Notes under the pieces: generated by a model
Told to the model about the DNA's origin: nothing
The model's input: only the letters and a program-made list of their open reading frames with translations
Database searches by the model: none
Translations under genes and position numbers: made by a program
NCBI GenBank assembly: GCA_032622095.1
Contig: CP136062.1
Span: forward strand, 16,089,710-16,153,709
Length of the DNA stretch: 64,000 nucleotides
Reading direction: 5' to 3'
Origin: Siphonodentalium dalli
Taxonomy: Eukaryota; Mollusca; Scaphopoda; Gadilida; Siphonodentaliidae
Part shown: positions 10,579 through 22,500 of the stretch, one piece after another
Layout: each line of letters opens with the position of its first letter
Position numbering within the stretch: position 1 is the first letter of the stretch

Positions 10579-11842
10579 CTAAGGGTACGTTCATACGCTG
10601 GCAATATTGCACTGCAAACTGCAAAAATGCCAGCTGCAAAGGTTGTTTTGTTTTGTTTTGTTAGATGGCATTTTTGCCAGCTACCGACTAGCTCGTGCTG
10701 GGTCGTGGTTGGTCGTCAACAATCAACGGTGATAAATGATAACGGCGTATACCTCTCTGTCGGTGGCCACAACACAAGGCCACCAACAATAATTGATTGT
10801 GTCTGTACCGTCCTTGATACGATCGAATGGGATCAGGGTGTGTTCTCTGTGATTCTCATACACACTTAGTTATACATGTTTACGGATCTCCGTTATATGA
10901 GGATATGATGATATGGCCTGATACAAAGAGTACCAAAAGTGATGCTTCCCGAGTCATAAATGTGGAGCAATAGGGGAGGTGGTGGCAGGACTCACTATGA
11001 GTATCCATGCATTGCTCCAAATGTGCTTACTTCAGTGAGCGTGTACAAATTCTCAATTGTTATCGAAATGGTCATGTATCAATCAGAATGGCACATTGAG
11101 ATATCACACAATTCAGATCAAGCTGGGGTTCGAATACGTGCCAACACTATCTACCCAGACTGCGATATCGATGTAATTGTAGTGGTTTAAAAGTGACTGC
11201 TTAAGTCGTGGTGGTGGGGCGTGGGCTAACAGTAGGGACAATGGGATGTTAGTCTTTGGCATTGATAAAGCATATATGGGCCTATATAATTATTCATGCA
11301 ATTTGAATAACAATATATTGTATGCTTTTGATTAACTTGTGTTACTATTTATTTGATTTCTTTGTTTTTTTTAACATCAGCACCACGTACCCCCGTTGTT
11401 CTTAACTTATTGTTTTGCTTAACATGAAGACCAACGAGTTTGTGACTAAAATTATTGGAATGACAAGTTTGGAGTTTGGGATGATACCCAGGAAGATTTG
11501 AATTCGGTTATCTTCGTTGAGCAAAGTGCGGACCCACCAACTCTAGGTGATGTTTATTGTACTCATATATGAGCAGCATCCCAGCGAGATCGAGAGCTGG
11601 CCGTGACGATATCACATTCCAACATGTCAAGTGACATTATTTTTACTGGCCTAAGAATACCAACAATCGTGTTCTAATAATTGCAAACAGCTCATCAATC
11701 ACGCAAAACGGCTGTCGTTCATTGATCACTACTAACGCTGATTTGTTGACAGCGGGCAGAAATTAATCCGTTTTGGCAATTTTGCAGCTGGCATTTTTGC
11801 AGTTTGCAGTGCAATATTGCCAGCGTATGAACGTACCCTTAG
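10579..11842. mobile_element. Non-autonomous DNA transposon with 62-bp perfect TIRs
   Basis: Left end 10579-10640 (CTAAGGGTACGTTCATACGC onward) and right end 11781-11842 are exact reverse complements over 62 bp. If the true terminus is AGGGTACG, a TA duplication flanks the element (TA at 10580-10581 and 11840-11841). That would fit a mariner-like origin, but the superfamily is uncertain. The interior shows no transposase. A solo copy of the TIR start follows directly at 11842-11880. Confidence 0.8.
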
Positions 11843-12084
11843 GGTACGTTCATACGCTGGCAATATTGCATTGCAATAAGGGAAGGACCTAGCGACGGAT
11901 CGAGTAAATTATCACGAAACTATATGCGTATTTAGTCCTAACGCATGGTAACGAGGCGAATCCTTGATTAATCTGGTTGGTTGTTTAGCATGGATGCTGC
12001 GATAATTATTCCTATGAAATTACCCTATGATTTAAACATCGACCTGTGATACTAAAGGCCTATATCTGCAGGTAAGAGATCATT

Positions 12085-12165
12085 GCCTCGTGTTAGAACA
12101 TTCGGACTCAGAATGCATTAGGGCCCGTAGTGTCCCAATGTTCTAACGCGAGGTAATTATCACAT
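12085..12165. repeat. Short inverted repeat
   Basis: ATTGCCTCGTGTTAGAACATT and AATGTTCTAACGCGAGGTAAT face each other around about 30 bp, forming a hairpin next to the 24-bp minisatellite. Confidence 0.7.
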
Positions 12166-12183
12166 TTAAACATTGCTAAAATT

Positions 12184-12518
12184 GTAGGCCATAAGTAGCA
12201 TGCATATGTAGGCCATAAGTAGCACGCAGATGTAGGTCATAAGTAGCATCCAGATGTAGGTCATAAGTATCATGCAGGTGTAGGTCATAAGTAGCATGCA
12301 GATGTAGGTCATAAGTAGCATGCAGATGTAGGTCATAAGTAGCATGCAGATGTAGGTCATAAGTAGCATGCAGATGTAGGTCACAAGTAGCATGCATATG
12401 TAGGTCATAAGTAGCATGCATATGTAGGCCATATGTAGCATGCAGATGTAGGTCATAAGTAGCATGCAGATGTAGGCCATAAGTAGCATGCAGATGTAGG
12501 CCATAAGTAGCATGCAGT
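12184..12518 (+). repeat. 24-bp minisatellite
   Basis: About 14 copies of GTAGGTCATAAGTAGCATGC followed by AGAT. Because 24 is a multiple of 3, all frames stay open (8-residue peptide periodicity), so the long minus-strand frames here are not evidence of a gene. Confidence 0.95.
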
Positions 12519-12545
12519 TGTTTTATGGTGCCCACATTCATAAAA

Positions 12546-12665
12546 AAGGTACCCTGCCTTGCTCACCGGAAGCTGTATTATGCTAATGATGAACAGATAG
12601 TCTGCTGTAGGAGCAGTTTTAGCCAGTCAAACGTAAAAAGGCAGAAGTAAAAGATAAAATTATAG
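12546..12665 (+). repeat. Conserved block C adjoining a minisatellite, copy 1
   Basis: Aligns with 33925-34045: GGTACC, CTCACCGGAAGCTG, GCTAATGAT, CTCTGCTGTA-like, GCAGTTT and AAAAGATA occur in the same order. In both places the block follows the right edge of a minisatellite after a CCCACATT stretch. This suggests a conserved flank of one mobile family with different internal arrays (inference). Confidence 0.6.
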
Positions 12666-14104
12666 AGCACCCTGGAAGTCAGTCAAATATCTTTTAATTA
12701 TCAATATTGTATTTAGGTTGAATTATTTGTTACTATTGTTATGTAACAATCATAGTATTCACTATGGTTATAATTGAATGCATTTATAAAAAGTTAACTT
12801 AAAATTGTCGTAGGTAATTATAAAAAATTGTTAGTATGCATACCTTTAAATTATAACCAAAGTTGGTCAACAAGCCTATATATAGGTCAAAAGTAAAGTC
12901 AATAATATGTTGTAGGTATAATAATGAGGTATTTGGTTTTAGTTTATACACAAAGTATAGTCTGATAATAATGGGTCTATAGTCTGATTTTTGATCGAAT
13001 TGTTTGAATTAAATTTATACATATATGTTTTATATTTTATTAAAATAAAACTTCCCTCAAATCCTTCTTAACCGTTGATTATCAATTATGTGCAGTGAGT
13101 ATCAAACCCTATATAATTATGAATAAATCTAATTATTATATTAATATTATAATAGTGTATAATATAGTTTTTGGTTTCTAGCAGCACAGTCTTGCTATAA
13201 AGGTTATGCCGTTACAGGGGTATGCCATAAAAGGGTATAAATGTTTTAATGGATTATATTTATAACAATCTCTTATGTGTCTTATACATGTATATACATT
13301 TTAAATTATAGTATTATATAATTGTAAAGTTCCTTTTCTTAAATATCCTTTAACATGATTAAGTCCATTTTATTTGTGCTTATAACTATGCCCGTTAAAA
13401 TTAATATAGGATTTGGCATTTAATAAAGTATCTCCTTATAAAAATTAAGGCAATTATGTGAATATTCCAAGGTATTGTCCTATACCCCTTAATAATATTA
13501 TGTTCTAGTACCCTATAGTTAGTAGTACTATGCTGGGTGCCAGCGTTCAAACCAGGCATACTAATGCACATAAATTATCGTGGTGGTGGACAGACAGTTA
13601 AACAAACAGACAGACAGACATACATAACATATAGCCATTGTACATTATAAACATTGTTAATTTGTAGACATCATTTAATGTTCTACATGCATATATATCT
13701 CTTAAGTGGTATATGGTTTGGTATAAGGGGGTTACATTCATTAAAAGGTTTTTAGGTATGAGAAAGGGGAGGTTGTCTGCTAAGCATATTAATGAATAGG
13801 CATGTTTTTATGGTCAGGGTCCCAATTTTGTGCAGACAATTTGTTCCCTGTTCTCATAACCAAATTTAGAAATGGAGAGTATATTTCTGGAGCGGTTTAA
13901 AATAATTTTGAAAATGTTTTAGAACGTACCCCCTAAGGATAATTTATTTAAGCCAAAGGTGGAATTTGGTTTTATATGTTACTAATAGGTTGATGTTTTG
14001 GAAAAGGTGCCAAAGTTTTTGATAGGGTCATCATCAGTTGCAGATTGCTGACTTGTGGTATACTAAGCATATGCCACATTCCGTTTCGACTCGTTACCTG
14101 CAGT
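12666..14104. other. AT-rich spacer between two related minisatellites
   Basis: No protein is recognised. It includes a CAGACAGACAGACATACATA microsatellite near 13605. It may be the body of the element whose arrays flank it. Confidence 0.4.
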
Positions 14105-14111
14105 TGGATTA

Positions 14112-14346
14112 CGTTGTAGGTCATAAGTAGCATGCAGTTGGATTAAGTTGTAGGTCATAAGTAGCATGCAGTTGGATTAAGTTGTAGGTCATAAGTAGCA
14201 TGCAGTTGGATTAAGTTGGAGGTCATAAGTAGCATGCTGTTGGATTAAGTTGTAGGCCATAAGTAGCATGCTGTTGGAGTAAGTTGTAGGCCATAAGTAG
14301 CATGCAGTTGGATTATGTTGTAGACCATAAGTAGCATGCAGTGAGA
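14112..14346 (+). repeat. 34-bp minisatellite sharing its core with the 24-bp array
   Basis: About seven copies of GTAGGTCATAAGTAGCATGC followed by AGTTGGATTAAGTT. The first 22 bases equal the 24-bp unit at 12.2 kb, so the two arrays derive from one sequence. Confidence 0.95.
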
Positions 14347-15094
14347 TTTTACCAATGTATATATAACGGCGCATATATACCACACAAAATGTTCAGCAAG
14401 AGGGGAGGTGTACAAATCGAATTCCAGTTCGATCATTATTGGTGGTTGCATAATTATGACTAGGAAAGAACAGTCGCGAGAAATGCATTTCCGACCAATC
14501 TAGTGCAGGTACATACATGGACCCATCCCCAATTTAAGGTATACAGTCAAGCTCACTGGCATATTGCCACATCCATGCACACTGTAAAATATTGGATGTA
14601 CCGGATACTCGTTCAATAGCATAATTATATTATACGATCTCCATATATTTTGGACTATGTGTACGTCCTAAATGTATATGCGCTTGAGGTACGGATATAT
14701 GTATGCATGCACTGAGAGCGGTCACTGTTCGTGACGGATAGCGCGTTTGTTTCGCATAATAGAGACCTTTCGCATCTTTACAATTACGATTACGAAAGGC
14801 AATTGGTAGTCGTAAATCTATCCGTCTGGCCAAAAAGTCATTTCGCAAAACGAAGTTTTGACGAAAACGCAGCATCATTATTTCGTACCAATTTTACAAC
14901 TCAAAGCGCGTACGTGTTTGGTATACAGTCTCTTAAAACTTCACTTGTCTCATTTCCAACAATACGATAATCATGACTTGTTTATTGTCAATACTATGGC
15001 CAGTCACAACGTCCAACCCTGGTTTCTCGTTATATATTGTGGCAATACACTGAATACAGGTATAAATGCCAGGTCGTATGTGGTGGAAATTCAG
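14347..15094. other. No recognised gene
   Basis: Short overlapping open frames on both strands (14731-14970 plus, 14630-14878 minus) lack recognisable motifs. Confidence 0.35.
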
Positions 15095-15420
15095 TTCGTT
15101 GTTGTCATGGAGGATCTGATAGAAGTAATGCTGATGGGGGAAGAGGGGTTCCTAGATTTGGATCTGACATCAACCACGCCGCCATCATTTCAAGCCCCTT
15201 CAAGTCCGCGATTTGATTTGAATGCGATGTCTGTTTCACAGGCGTATCACCTCTTTGGATTTATGAAATGCGACAAACGGATTATGTGCTCGCTGATAGG
15301 CATTACTTTTGATTTGGTCCAATAAAATAGAACCAAAGTCGACGCGATGTGCACCATGCTGAGACATTTTCGCTACCCAAAATAGATGCTTATGTTGGCG
15401 ACTGGCTTAATTGTGTAATT
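15095..15420 (+). pseudogene. Decayed PIF/Harbinger-like transposase N-terminal fragment
   Basis: One plus frame reads RFDLNAMSVSQAYHLFGF followed by MKCDKRIMCSLIGI. After a stop codon the same region continues TKVDAMCTMLRHFRYP, another stop, then a short tail. This order (a FDL..LFRF segment, then a hydrophobic helix, then an L-R-R/H-x-x-Y-P segment) resembles the N-terminal part of PIF/Harbinger transposases (DDE superfamily, nuclear). At least two stop codons interrupt it and no DDE core is visible, so it is a fragment. Identification rests on pattern recall of short motifs. A gene for another helix-rich protein is possible. Confidence 0.45.
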
Positions 15421-15617
15421 CTAGCTTGACAATTACTGCGAGGCTGTGTGTTATCTGCAGCCAGCGATGCCTATATCCGTTGTGAATGCGATCTTATTTC
15501 GCGGGAAGCTCGTGCTTCACGACGACGAGTACAGTGATTTCCAATCTAAACAGCACACCGAGGTCCTATATAGCTCAATATAAAGGGACGGTTTACATGA
15601 GATACATCCTACTTTAA

Positions 15618-15999
15618 CCCTTTACCCAACAAACCGGCCAAAATCGGCCAAATAAAGCTTCAACAGCCTAAAATATCTTCGGTCTGTCTCAATAGAACCA
15701 TACACATATGGATATCATTGGAACCGGCTCCTTGACCACATTGTGATAGTTACAGTTATGCCCTGTGCCAATGCATTCTCTTATATATGCGAGTCGACCA
15801 TAGGTCGCCTCGCATATATAAGAGAATGCATTGGCCTAAAAAAAATCTTTTTTTACCATTTTTTCTTACATTCTTTAACAATTTTATAATTTTTAATGTG
15901 TTAAGCCAATGCATTCTCTTATATATGCGAGGCGACCTATGGTCGACTCGCATATATAAGAGAATGCATTGGCACAGGGCCCTTCTGTTGGGTAAAGGG
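15618..15999. mobile_element. piggyBac-type MITE B with TTAA duplication and two hairpins
   Basis: Ends are CCCTTTACCCAAC and GTTGGGTAAAGGG, flanked by TTAA (15614-15617, 16000-16003). The interior holds two hairpin modules H in opposite orientation (15774-15836, 15905-15972), bounded by CCCTGTGCC and GGCACAGGG, with a T-rich spacer between. There is no transposase. Confidence 0.85.
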
Positions 16000-16119
16000 T
16001 TAAAGGCACCGATGACCTTCGCGGAGGATATGCTGTTAAAATAGTCACACCCGTTCAAACTGCCATAAACAGAAAGAATATTAAAATATGTATACACGTA
16101 GACCTATAAACTTATATTG

Positions 16120-16415
16120 TCAAGTCCATATACACTGTGTTATGTAAACAAAAGCCAGGTTCTGTGACGTTGCAATTGTTTATATTTGGACTGACCCCCA
16201 CCTTTATTATGTTGTTCTATAAGTGCATATACATGTCATAATTATCCTTCAAAGTTCGTTGTAATGATTCAATGATTGTTTAGTTAAATGTGAATCAGGG
16301 GTCGGTCTGTCTATATATGTACTTTCTTTATGTCATACAATGTATGATTTACAAGAAATAAACTATTGATTGACGTTTTTGGCTTTTGTTTACATAACAA
16401 AGCATAAGAACTTGA
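16120..16415. repeat. MITE-like inverted repeat with a LINE-tail-like core
   Basis: TTATGTAAACAAAAGCCA near 16140 and TGGCTTTTGTTTACATAACA near 16380 face each other, and CTTGACAAT/CAAGTCC lie outside. The middle ends AAGAAATAAACTATTGATTG, which resembles the 3' tail of a CR1-like LINE on the plus strand. Confidence 0.5.
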
Positions 16416-16830
16416 CAATAAATACAATTTACGTAATATTTATTATTGGTATAAGAACAAAATATCTCTAAATTTTAATAGTCTATCTGTTAATGGTTGT
16501 TTTAATGGGTGTGACTATTTTAAGAGGAATGCCCACCGCGAAGGCCAGCGTGCTTTTAAGTCTAAATATTGGACTGAAATGGCCATCTATTCTGATCTAT
16601 TGGGAATTGTCCAACCTTGGGGGTTATCAGGTTGGAAATTACAACACTTGGAAAGCTGGGACCAGTCTAGTTGCTAGGATTTAAAACATTCCCGTACCAG
16701 GCCGAACCATACGTTGCAGGTTTTCATCTCAAAATGTGTTCATGCATGGCCACAACAAAGGGGGGGGGGGGGTCGTGCAAATTGAATTGTATGCAAACTT
16801 GTGAGTTTGGTATGGTTAAAGGCGGTACAG
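16416..16830. other. No recognised gene
   Basis: Contains a G tract (16758-16772). Short frames only. Confidence 0.3.
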
Positions 16831-17096
16831 TTGGACATTCCAATGTTGACATCCCTCCACAGACGGAAACCCTCTTGTCAAGTCCCTAGCTGTCTGCAGA
16901 CGAAGGACGTGATGAGTGGGGTGGTTTGAATATATCCCGATAAATTCGTGCCCAGGTCGACCAACGCAACGGATTTATCAGATAAAAAACAAGGAATGGC
17001 TGGTCAATTGTACGCAGTGAGTTACCACTTTGCACGATCAGAAGCATGCACATTATGTACAGCGCGAAAAATAATCGTCTTATCAATATTATCAAT
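16831..17096 (+). repeat. 266-bp direct repeat, left copy
   Basis: TTGGACATTCCAATGTTGAC through CTTATCAATATTATCAAT. The segment at 18396-18661 has the same length and no difference was found by eye. The ends are not TG..CA and no target duplication is evident, so an LTR reading is not supported. Confidence 0.9.
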
Positions 17097-17803
17097 AGAG
17101 ACCTGTCGCAAAATCACGATTACGATTACGGATATGGACAATATCCTGCCAGAATACGACAAACATTCGATGTTTACGCACGCGGGTTCTTATTTGAGAT
17201 GAAATATGCCCCACTCCGTTTAATTATGTGCAGATGTGTCAAGGATGTCCCACCGGTCCTGTTAGGGACACTCTAACATTATTCGTGTGGTGTATAACCA
17301 CCTAATACACACAAGCTTGACTACCAAAAGATAACATATCGGGGTTCACGCTCTTTAAAACACTTCTCCAAATATGTCCGTTATTTCGTCAAAGACACTT
17401 TTTTCAAATATCTCCGTTATTTCGTTTATTAAAGTAATTTCATATTTCTATATTTCGTTCTATATTTCGCCCTATTTCGCTATTTCGCTGTATTTTCCTA
17501 TTTCGATTTTCGATGTATTTTCCTATTTTATTTCATATTTCGATAATTCGCTATATTTTACATATTATGGGATATGGTATTATATGATACCCAACATTTT
17601 GATATTTAATCGAACATCACGTACCTCCCGTGGTCGCGATTGTATGCCAATAGCCATCATATCGTGGACCCCGATATGTTATCTGTGTTGGTAGTCAAGC
17701 GTGTGCGTATTGCCTGGTATAACACAATGATAAGAACATGGGATCTAAAAGAGATTTTTAGAGACGCACATTACTTTTTCCATCACATATATATATATAT
17801 ATA

Positions 17804-18030
17804 TCTATTATATATTTTGGAAGATCTGTCTGTGTATTTGTGGTCTGTCTGTGGTCTGTGTGTTCGCGATGAACTCGAAAACGGCCGACCCGATTTCGAT
17901 GAAACTTGGTATGTGGGGGTATTTTCGGTCGGGGGTGGCATAGGCATATTTATTTTCAGATCCGAGGTCAACTTTTCACGTGCCGAGGTCAAATCTGTTT
18001 TTACGCTGTGTTACGGGACTTTCATTTGAG
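17804..18030 (+). mobile_element. Helitron 5' end, 3' end not found
   Basis: A|TCTATTATATATTTTGGAAG then ATCTGTCTGTG matches the 5' ends of the other Helitrons in the window (TCTAATATATATTTTGG..CTGTCTG). The GATTTCGATGAAACTTGG block also matches 59.7-60.2 kb. No terminal hairpin plus CTRR follows within the expected span, so it is truncated. Confidence 0.55.
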
Positions 18031-18395
18031 TTCGGTGCTTACAAATCGATTCGAAACAGCGCGAATAATTAAATGCCAGTCATAATAATGACACTGTGAG
18101 AATCTTTCGTGTTTCCTCTTTCCAACGATATATAATGCGTATGTATCCGTTTTAGTTATCTGCCTCAATTATCAAGAAGAAGTGGTACTATCTTCCATCA
18201 GGATAAAAACAATGCGTAACTTCTATGACGTCGTTAGAGTTCATAACGTTAGATCACGTTAACGCTTAACAGTCCGATGCATTTGAAACTTGATAATTAA
18301 TGAGCGTGCGTATATGAGGCGCGTTTATATACTTGAGTGGAAATCAAATCGGGTTAAAATGTCAAATCGGGTAAAACCGGATGGATTTCGACGGG

Positions 18396-18661
18396 TTGGA
18401 CATTCCAATGTTGACATCCCTCCACAGACGGAAACCCTCTTGTCAAGTCCCTAGCTGTCTGCAGACGAAGGACGTGATGAGTGGGGTGGTTTGAATATAT
18501 CCCGATAAATTCGTGCCCAGGTCGACCAACGCAACGGATTTATCAGATAAAAAACAAGGAATGGCTGGTCAATTGTACGCAGTGAGTTACCACTTTGCAC
18601 GATCAGAAGCATGCACATTATGTACAGCGCGAAAAATAATCGTCTTATCAATATTATCAAT
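18396..18661 (+). repeat. 266-bp direct repeat, right copy
   Basis: Partner of 16831-17096. The flanks differ completely on both sides. Confidence 0.9.
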
Positions 18662-18829
18662 GTGTGTGTAACTGAATATGGTGTGGCATATGCCGTGTCA
18701 CCATTTAACCGTAACCGTAATATTGATTTTTCGAAAGGTTTGGGTACCACGAAATCAAATTATGCGCTCTTTCTAACAGTAGCCGCGATGTCCTAACCAT
18801 ACGACGGATAGAGTATCGATTCCTTCCGT

Positions 18830-19020
18830 GTGTACCCAACAATCCATTTCCCCCATATATTGATAAGCAGATTATCGTTCGCGCTGTACATACTATGCAT
18901 GCTAGATCGAAGCAGAAACTCAATACGGACAATTGACCAGCCATAATCCATTGTTTTGCATTTTATCTGATAAATACGTCCTGTTTGTTGACTTAACGCT
19001 GGCACGAATTTATCAGGATG
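18830..19020 (-). repeat. Diverged inverted relative of the 266-bp repeat
   Basis: On the minus strand it shares CCTGATAAATTCGTGCC, TTATCAGATAAAA, ATGGCTGGTCAATTGT and TGTACAGCGCGAA in the same order, with many substitutions. Confidence 0.75.
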
Positions 19021-19311
19021 ATTATATTATAGAGAGAGAGAGATTCTTTATTGCCTCCTTGAAGGAGAGATATTTGTACAATTATATACATACATGTAGA
19101 TATAAATACAACAGTGAAGTGTGAGCATAATTAATATAGTGATTACATAAAACGTGCATGCGTATTATCAGGCTCACTTTGGTACGGGTGAGTTGCGTCT
19201 TATCTGTTCAACTTTTATCGGAGTGAGAAAGGTTAAATGAATTACAATTATAGTAATAAGAGTAAAGTAAGTGGGAAGAGAAGAAAAAAAAAATGTATTT
19301 GCCACATGGAG

Positions 19312-19351
<40 letters not shown>

Positions 19352-19504
19352 AAAATGCGCATCCGAATGGTTGCGCACCCGATGCTCGACAACATTACTA
19401 TATATCGTTATATGATATACATAATGTATAAATTTTCTAGCTTCTGCATTTAAGCTACGTCACATGCGTGTGGGCTGAAATTTTCTGAATTAATTTTTTC
19501 TGAA

Positions 19505-22500
19505 TTATTTTGCCCTAATTAGGGAACACATTACAAATAAAAAAGATGCAGACATATCAATAAGAGAGTCCCGATATTGTCCAACGGCGTCCAAGAGTGA
19601 TGGGTGATCACTTCCCAAGATTAGAGACAACAAGTCCTCCTTCTCTAGACCGAACATGTATAAATATACTTGGATACCGCAGTAGTCGATGACCCGTTCC
19701 CAGAAACTATTTCGCAGCGACAGGATCGGGAATGACGAGCACGTGAACATAATGTGCTCAAGTTCGTTATCATATATACACACGCACTGACGACAGGTAA
19801 GATTATTTGGGTACGTTGTCCTGTTAAGAAGAATTGCAAGGTTCTTGTATTTTGATGATAATGTAGGTTGTGATCGCAAACGCTTCCAAACGTACCAGCC
19901 GGAGAGTGGGTCTGGAACAACCTTCCAGAACACACTCAGGTCAGAATCGTTTGAGACTGACGTGCGCCACGACGAGATATAAAACAGTTTTACTGTCTCC
20001 CTCACTATACGTTTCCATGTAGGTTGGTTTGGAAATACACCAAGGTCTAAAAGATTATCCAGGAAAGAATCAAGGCGATAGGCTCTTAATATAGGTAGTA
20101 TCTCCTTGACGAATCCATATGCCGGTCTGTCGTACAAGCGCTGCAAATGAGCTTTGGCCAGGAAAAGTTTCAATGGATCCTGTTTGTGTGAAGGAAGGTT
20201 TATAAGAGTACCAAGGAAGCCCAGTTTACGAATGTGTATTTCCATCTCCATTGGTAAGATACCCAATAGTCCGAGAGAAAGTTTTGTATTGGCGCGTTTA
20301 GGCAGACTCTGAGCAGATTTAACACAGGTACGTAATGAACGTTCAATGATAGTTATAGCAGACGTTTGTTGTAATGACATCACCTCACAACCATACAGTG
20401 CTTTCGGTTGAACGACAGTGTTGATTAAGTTGCACATTGTAATTGGCGAAGCATGGCGTAGTAGTCGGTTACCAGCGATGGCGAAGAATGTTTTTCTCAT
20501 TGTTGACGAAACACGTGAGCTGTGAGACACATCAGACACGAACTTTCCTTGTACCAAGCCAAGGTGTGCACATTCGGTATCCTCTGTTAGTGAATCGGAA
20601 CCCAGCATCCAGATACGTCGATTGCGATTGTGTGCGGCTTTTGACTCATTAAATACCACAGTCTTACTTTTTGTACACGAGAAACTGAATCTCCAGTTGA
20701 TACTGTACTTGTAGCATGTGTCTATCAGATTGTCTAGACCGTGTTTAGTTAGCGACATAATGGTGATGTCGTCTGCTGTAGTTGGAGAAACACATGAAAT
20801 TGAACCAACATGTAGGCCAAACGGAGAATTCCTCAAGTCTATTAGCAGATCGTTTATGTAAACCAGGTAGCACAGAGGTGAGAGGACACCCCCTTACCTT
20901 GTCCCTTGGCCGATGCTGAACTTATCAGAGAATCTGTTGTTAGAGAACACCATGCTGTTCACATCCGTGTGGATGTTGCCGAGAAGTCTGATGAATTTGC
21001 TGGAAAAGCCAAGACGTATAAATTTAAACAAAAGGCCTTCGTACCACACTCTATCGAAGGCCTTCTTAGAATCCAGGAATGCTGCAAACACTTTTGAGCC
21101 ATTAGATTTTGCATGTGATATAGCTTCATGTAATACAAATGACGTTATATTGCATCCAAAACCTTTTTGGAAGCCATATTGTAATTGTTCCGGGAAGTTA
21201 GAAAGCTCCCTTGCGCTGAGGATTCTTTGCAATATAATTTTTTCAAACAGTTTATAGATCACAGGTAGGAGTGTTATGGCCCGGTAGCTGTCGGGAGACG
21301 TAGAAGGCTTAGGCTGTCCTTTATACAGAGGAATAATAACACCAAGTTTCATACCCGGTGGGATCCATTCTAGATCCAGTATGGCGTTGAATAAGATCAG
21401 AAAACATTCCTTCAGTTTATCGGTGTGATTGATAATATGTTCACTCGTGACACAGTCATAGCCAGGCGCTTTGTTTGGTTTCAATGTTTTTATCGCACAC
21501 TCAATTTCATAAATAGATATTTGGCGACACTGTGAGCATATCTGGCCTTCTTGTCTGCGCATGTATTCTCTAACCTCAGCAGTAACATTATTTTCAAACG
21601 TTGGATTGTGATGCGTTTCTGGAGAATAGAGTTCAGCAAAGTACGAAGACCAACCGGAGTTAATCTCAGCGGGATCACGAGTGGGTACTCCACCGAATTC
21701 CATTACTGATCCGACCGTACGCGTGGGAGACTTCATTTTAAGTGTGCGCCAGAACATTGTGGGGCTGTTTAATGCATGGTTTTCAAGTTCGTAGCACTCA
21801 GCCTTCATGGAATCACGGACAGCTTCACGATGTGCTTTCCTGAAGTGACGCTTTGATTGCATGTAATTGACATAATACGGGGAGCACGACACTGGTTTAC
21901 CAGCATACACCCATTGTTTGTGCAGATCGCGCATGTCCGATTTCAGTCTGTCGAGGTTAGCATTCCAGTATGGTTTGAGATGGCGGGAAAAGCGCTTTCT
22001 TGGGACTGATAAGTCTGATGATGTTACAATGGCGCGGGTTAATGACTCATAAAAAATGTTTAACGATACTTTGGAAGACAAATCACATCCGTGTGGATCT
22101 GGACATAGTGAGTCCAGGTTATTCCTGTATGCATCGAGATCAGCACGCTGCCATGCAAAACTGCGGCGATCTGTGAGCGACTGTGTTATTGGAGCTGGGT
22201 CCATGAATTTAATTGAGCATGATACCGGAAGGTGGTTGGAAGTATTGAGAGTTTCATCACTGATCACTTCGCAGTCAATCACCGTATCTAGAATGCTCTG
22301 TGGTATCAAAATGTGGTCTAGAAGAGAAGGTTTGTTAACCGTATAATATGGAATGTACGAGTAGGCACTTCCCTTACACATGCTTGATGACATAAGAGAT
22401 GTCAGCTGGCACTTCCCAATGAAATCACTAAATAGTGTACTTCTGGTACTTTTACATCTATTAAAGTCAGCATGTGAAGCCCGCTTTAAGTGTGCATTAA

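Noticed and set aside
12166-12541. Two long minus-strand open frames with 8-residue periodicity
   Set aside because: The 24-bp unit is a multiple of three, so frames stay open by arithmetic. No start context, domain or splice signal supports a gene.
16831-18661. LTR retrotransposon with 266-bp terminal repeats
   Set aside because: Repeat ends are not TG..CA, no primer-binding site or target duplication is seen, and the interior has no gag or pol.
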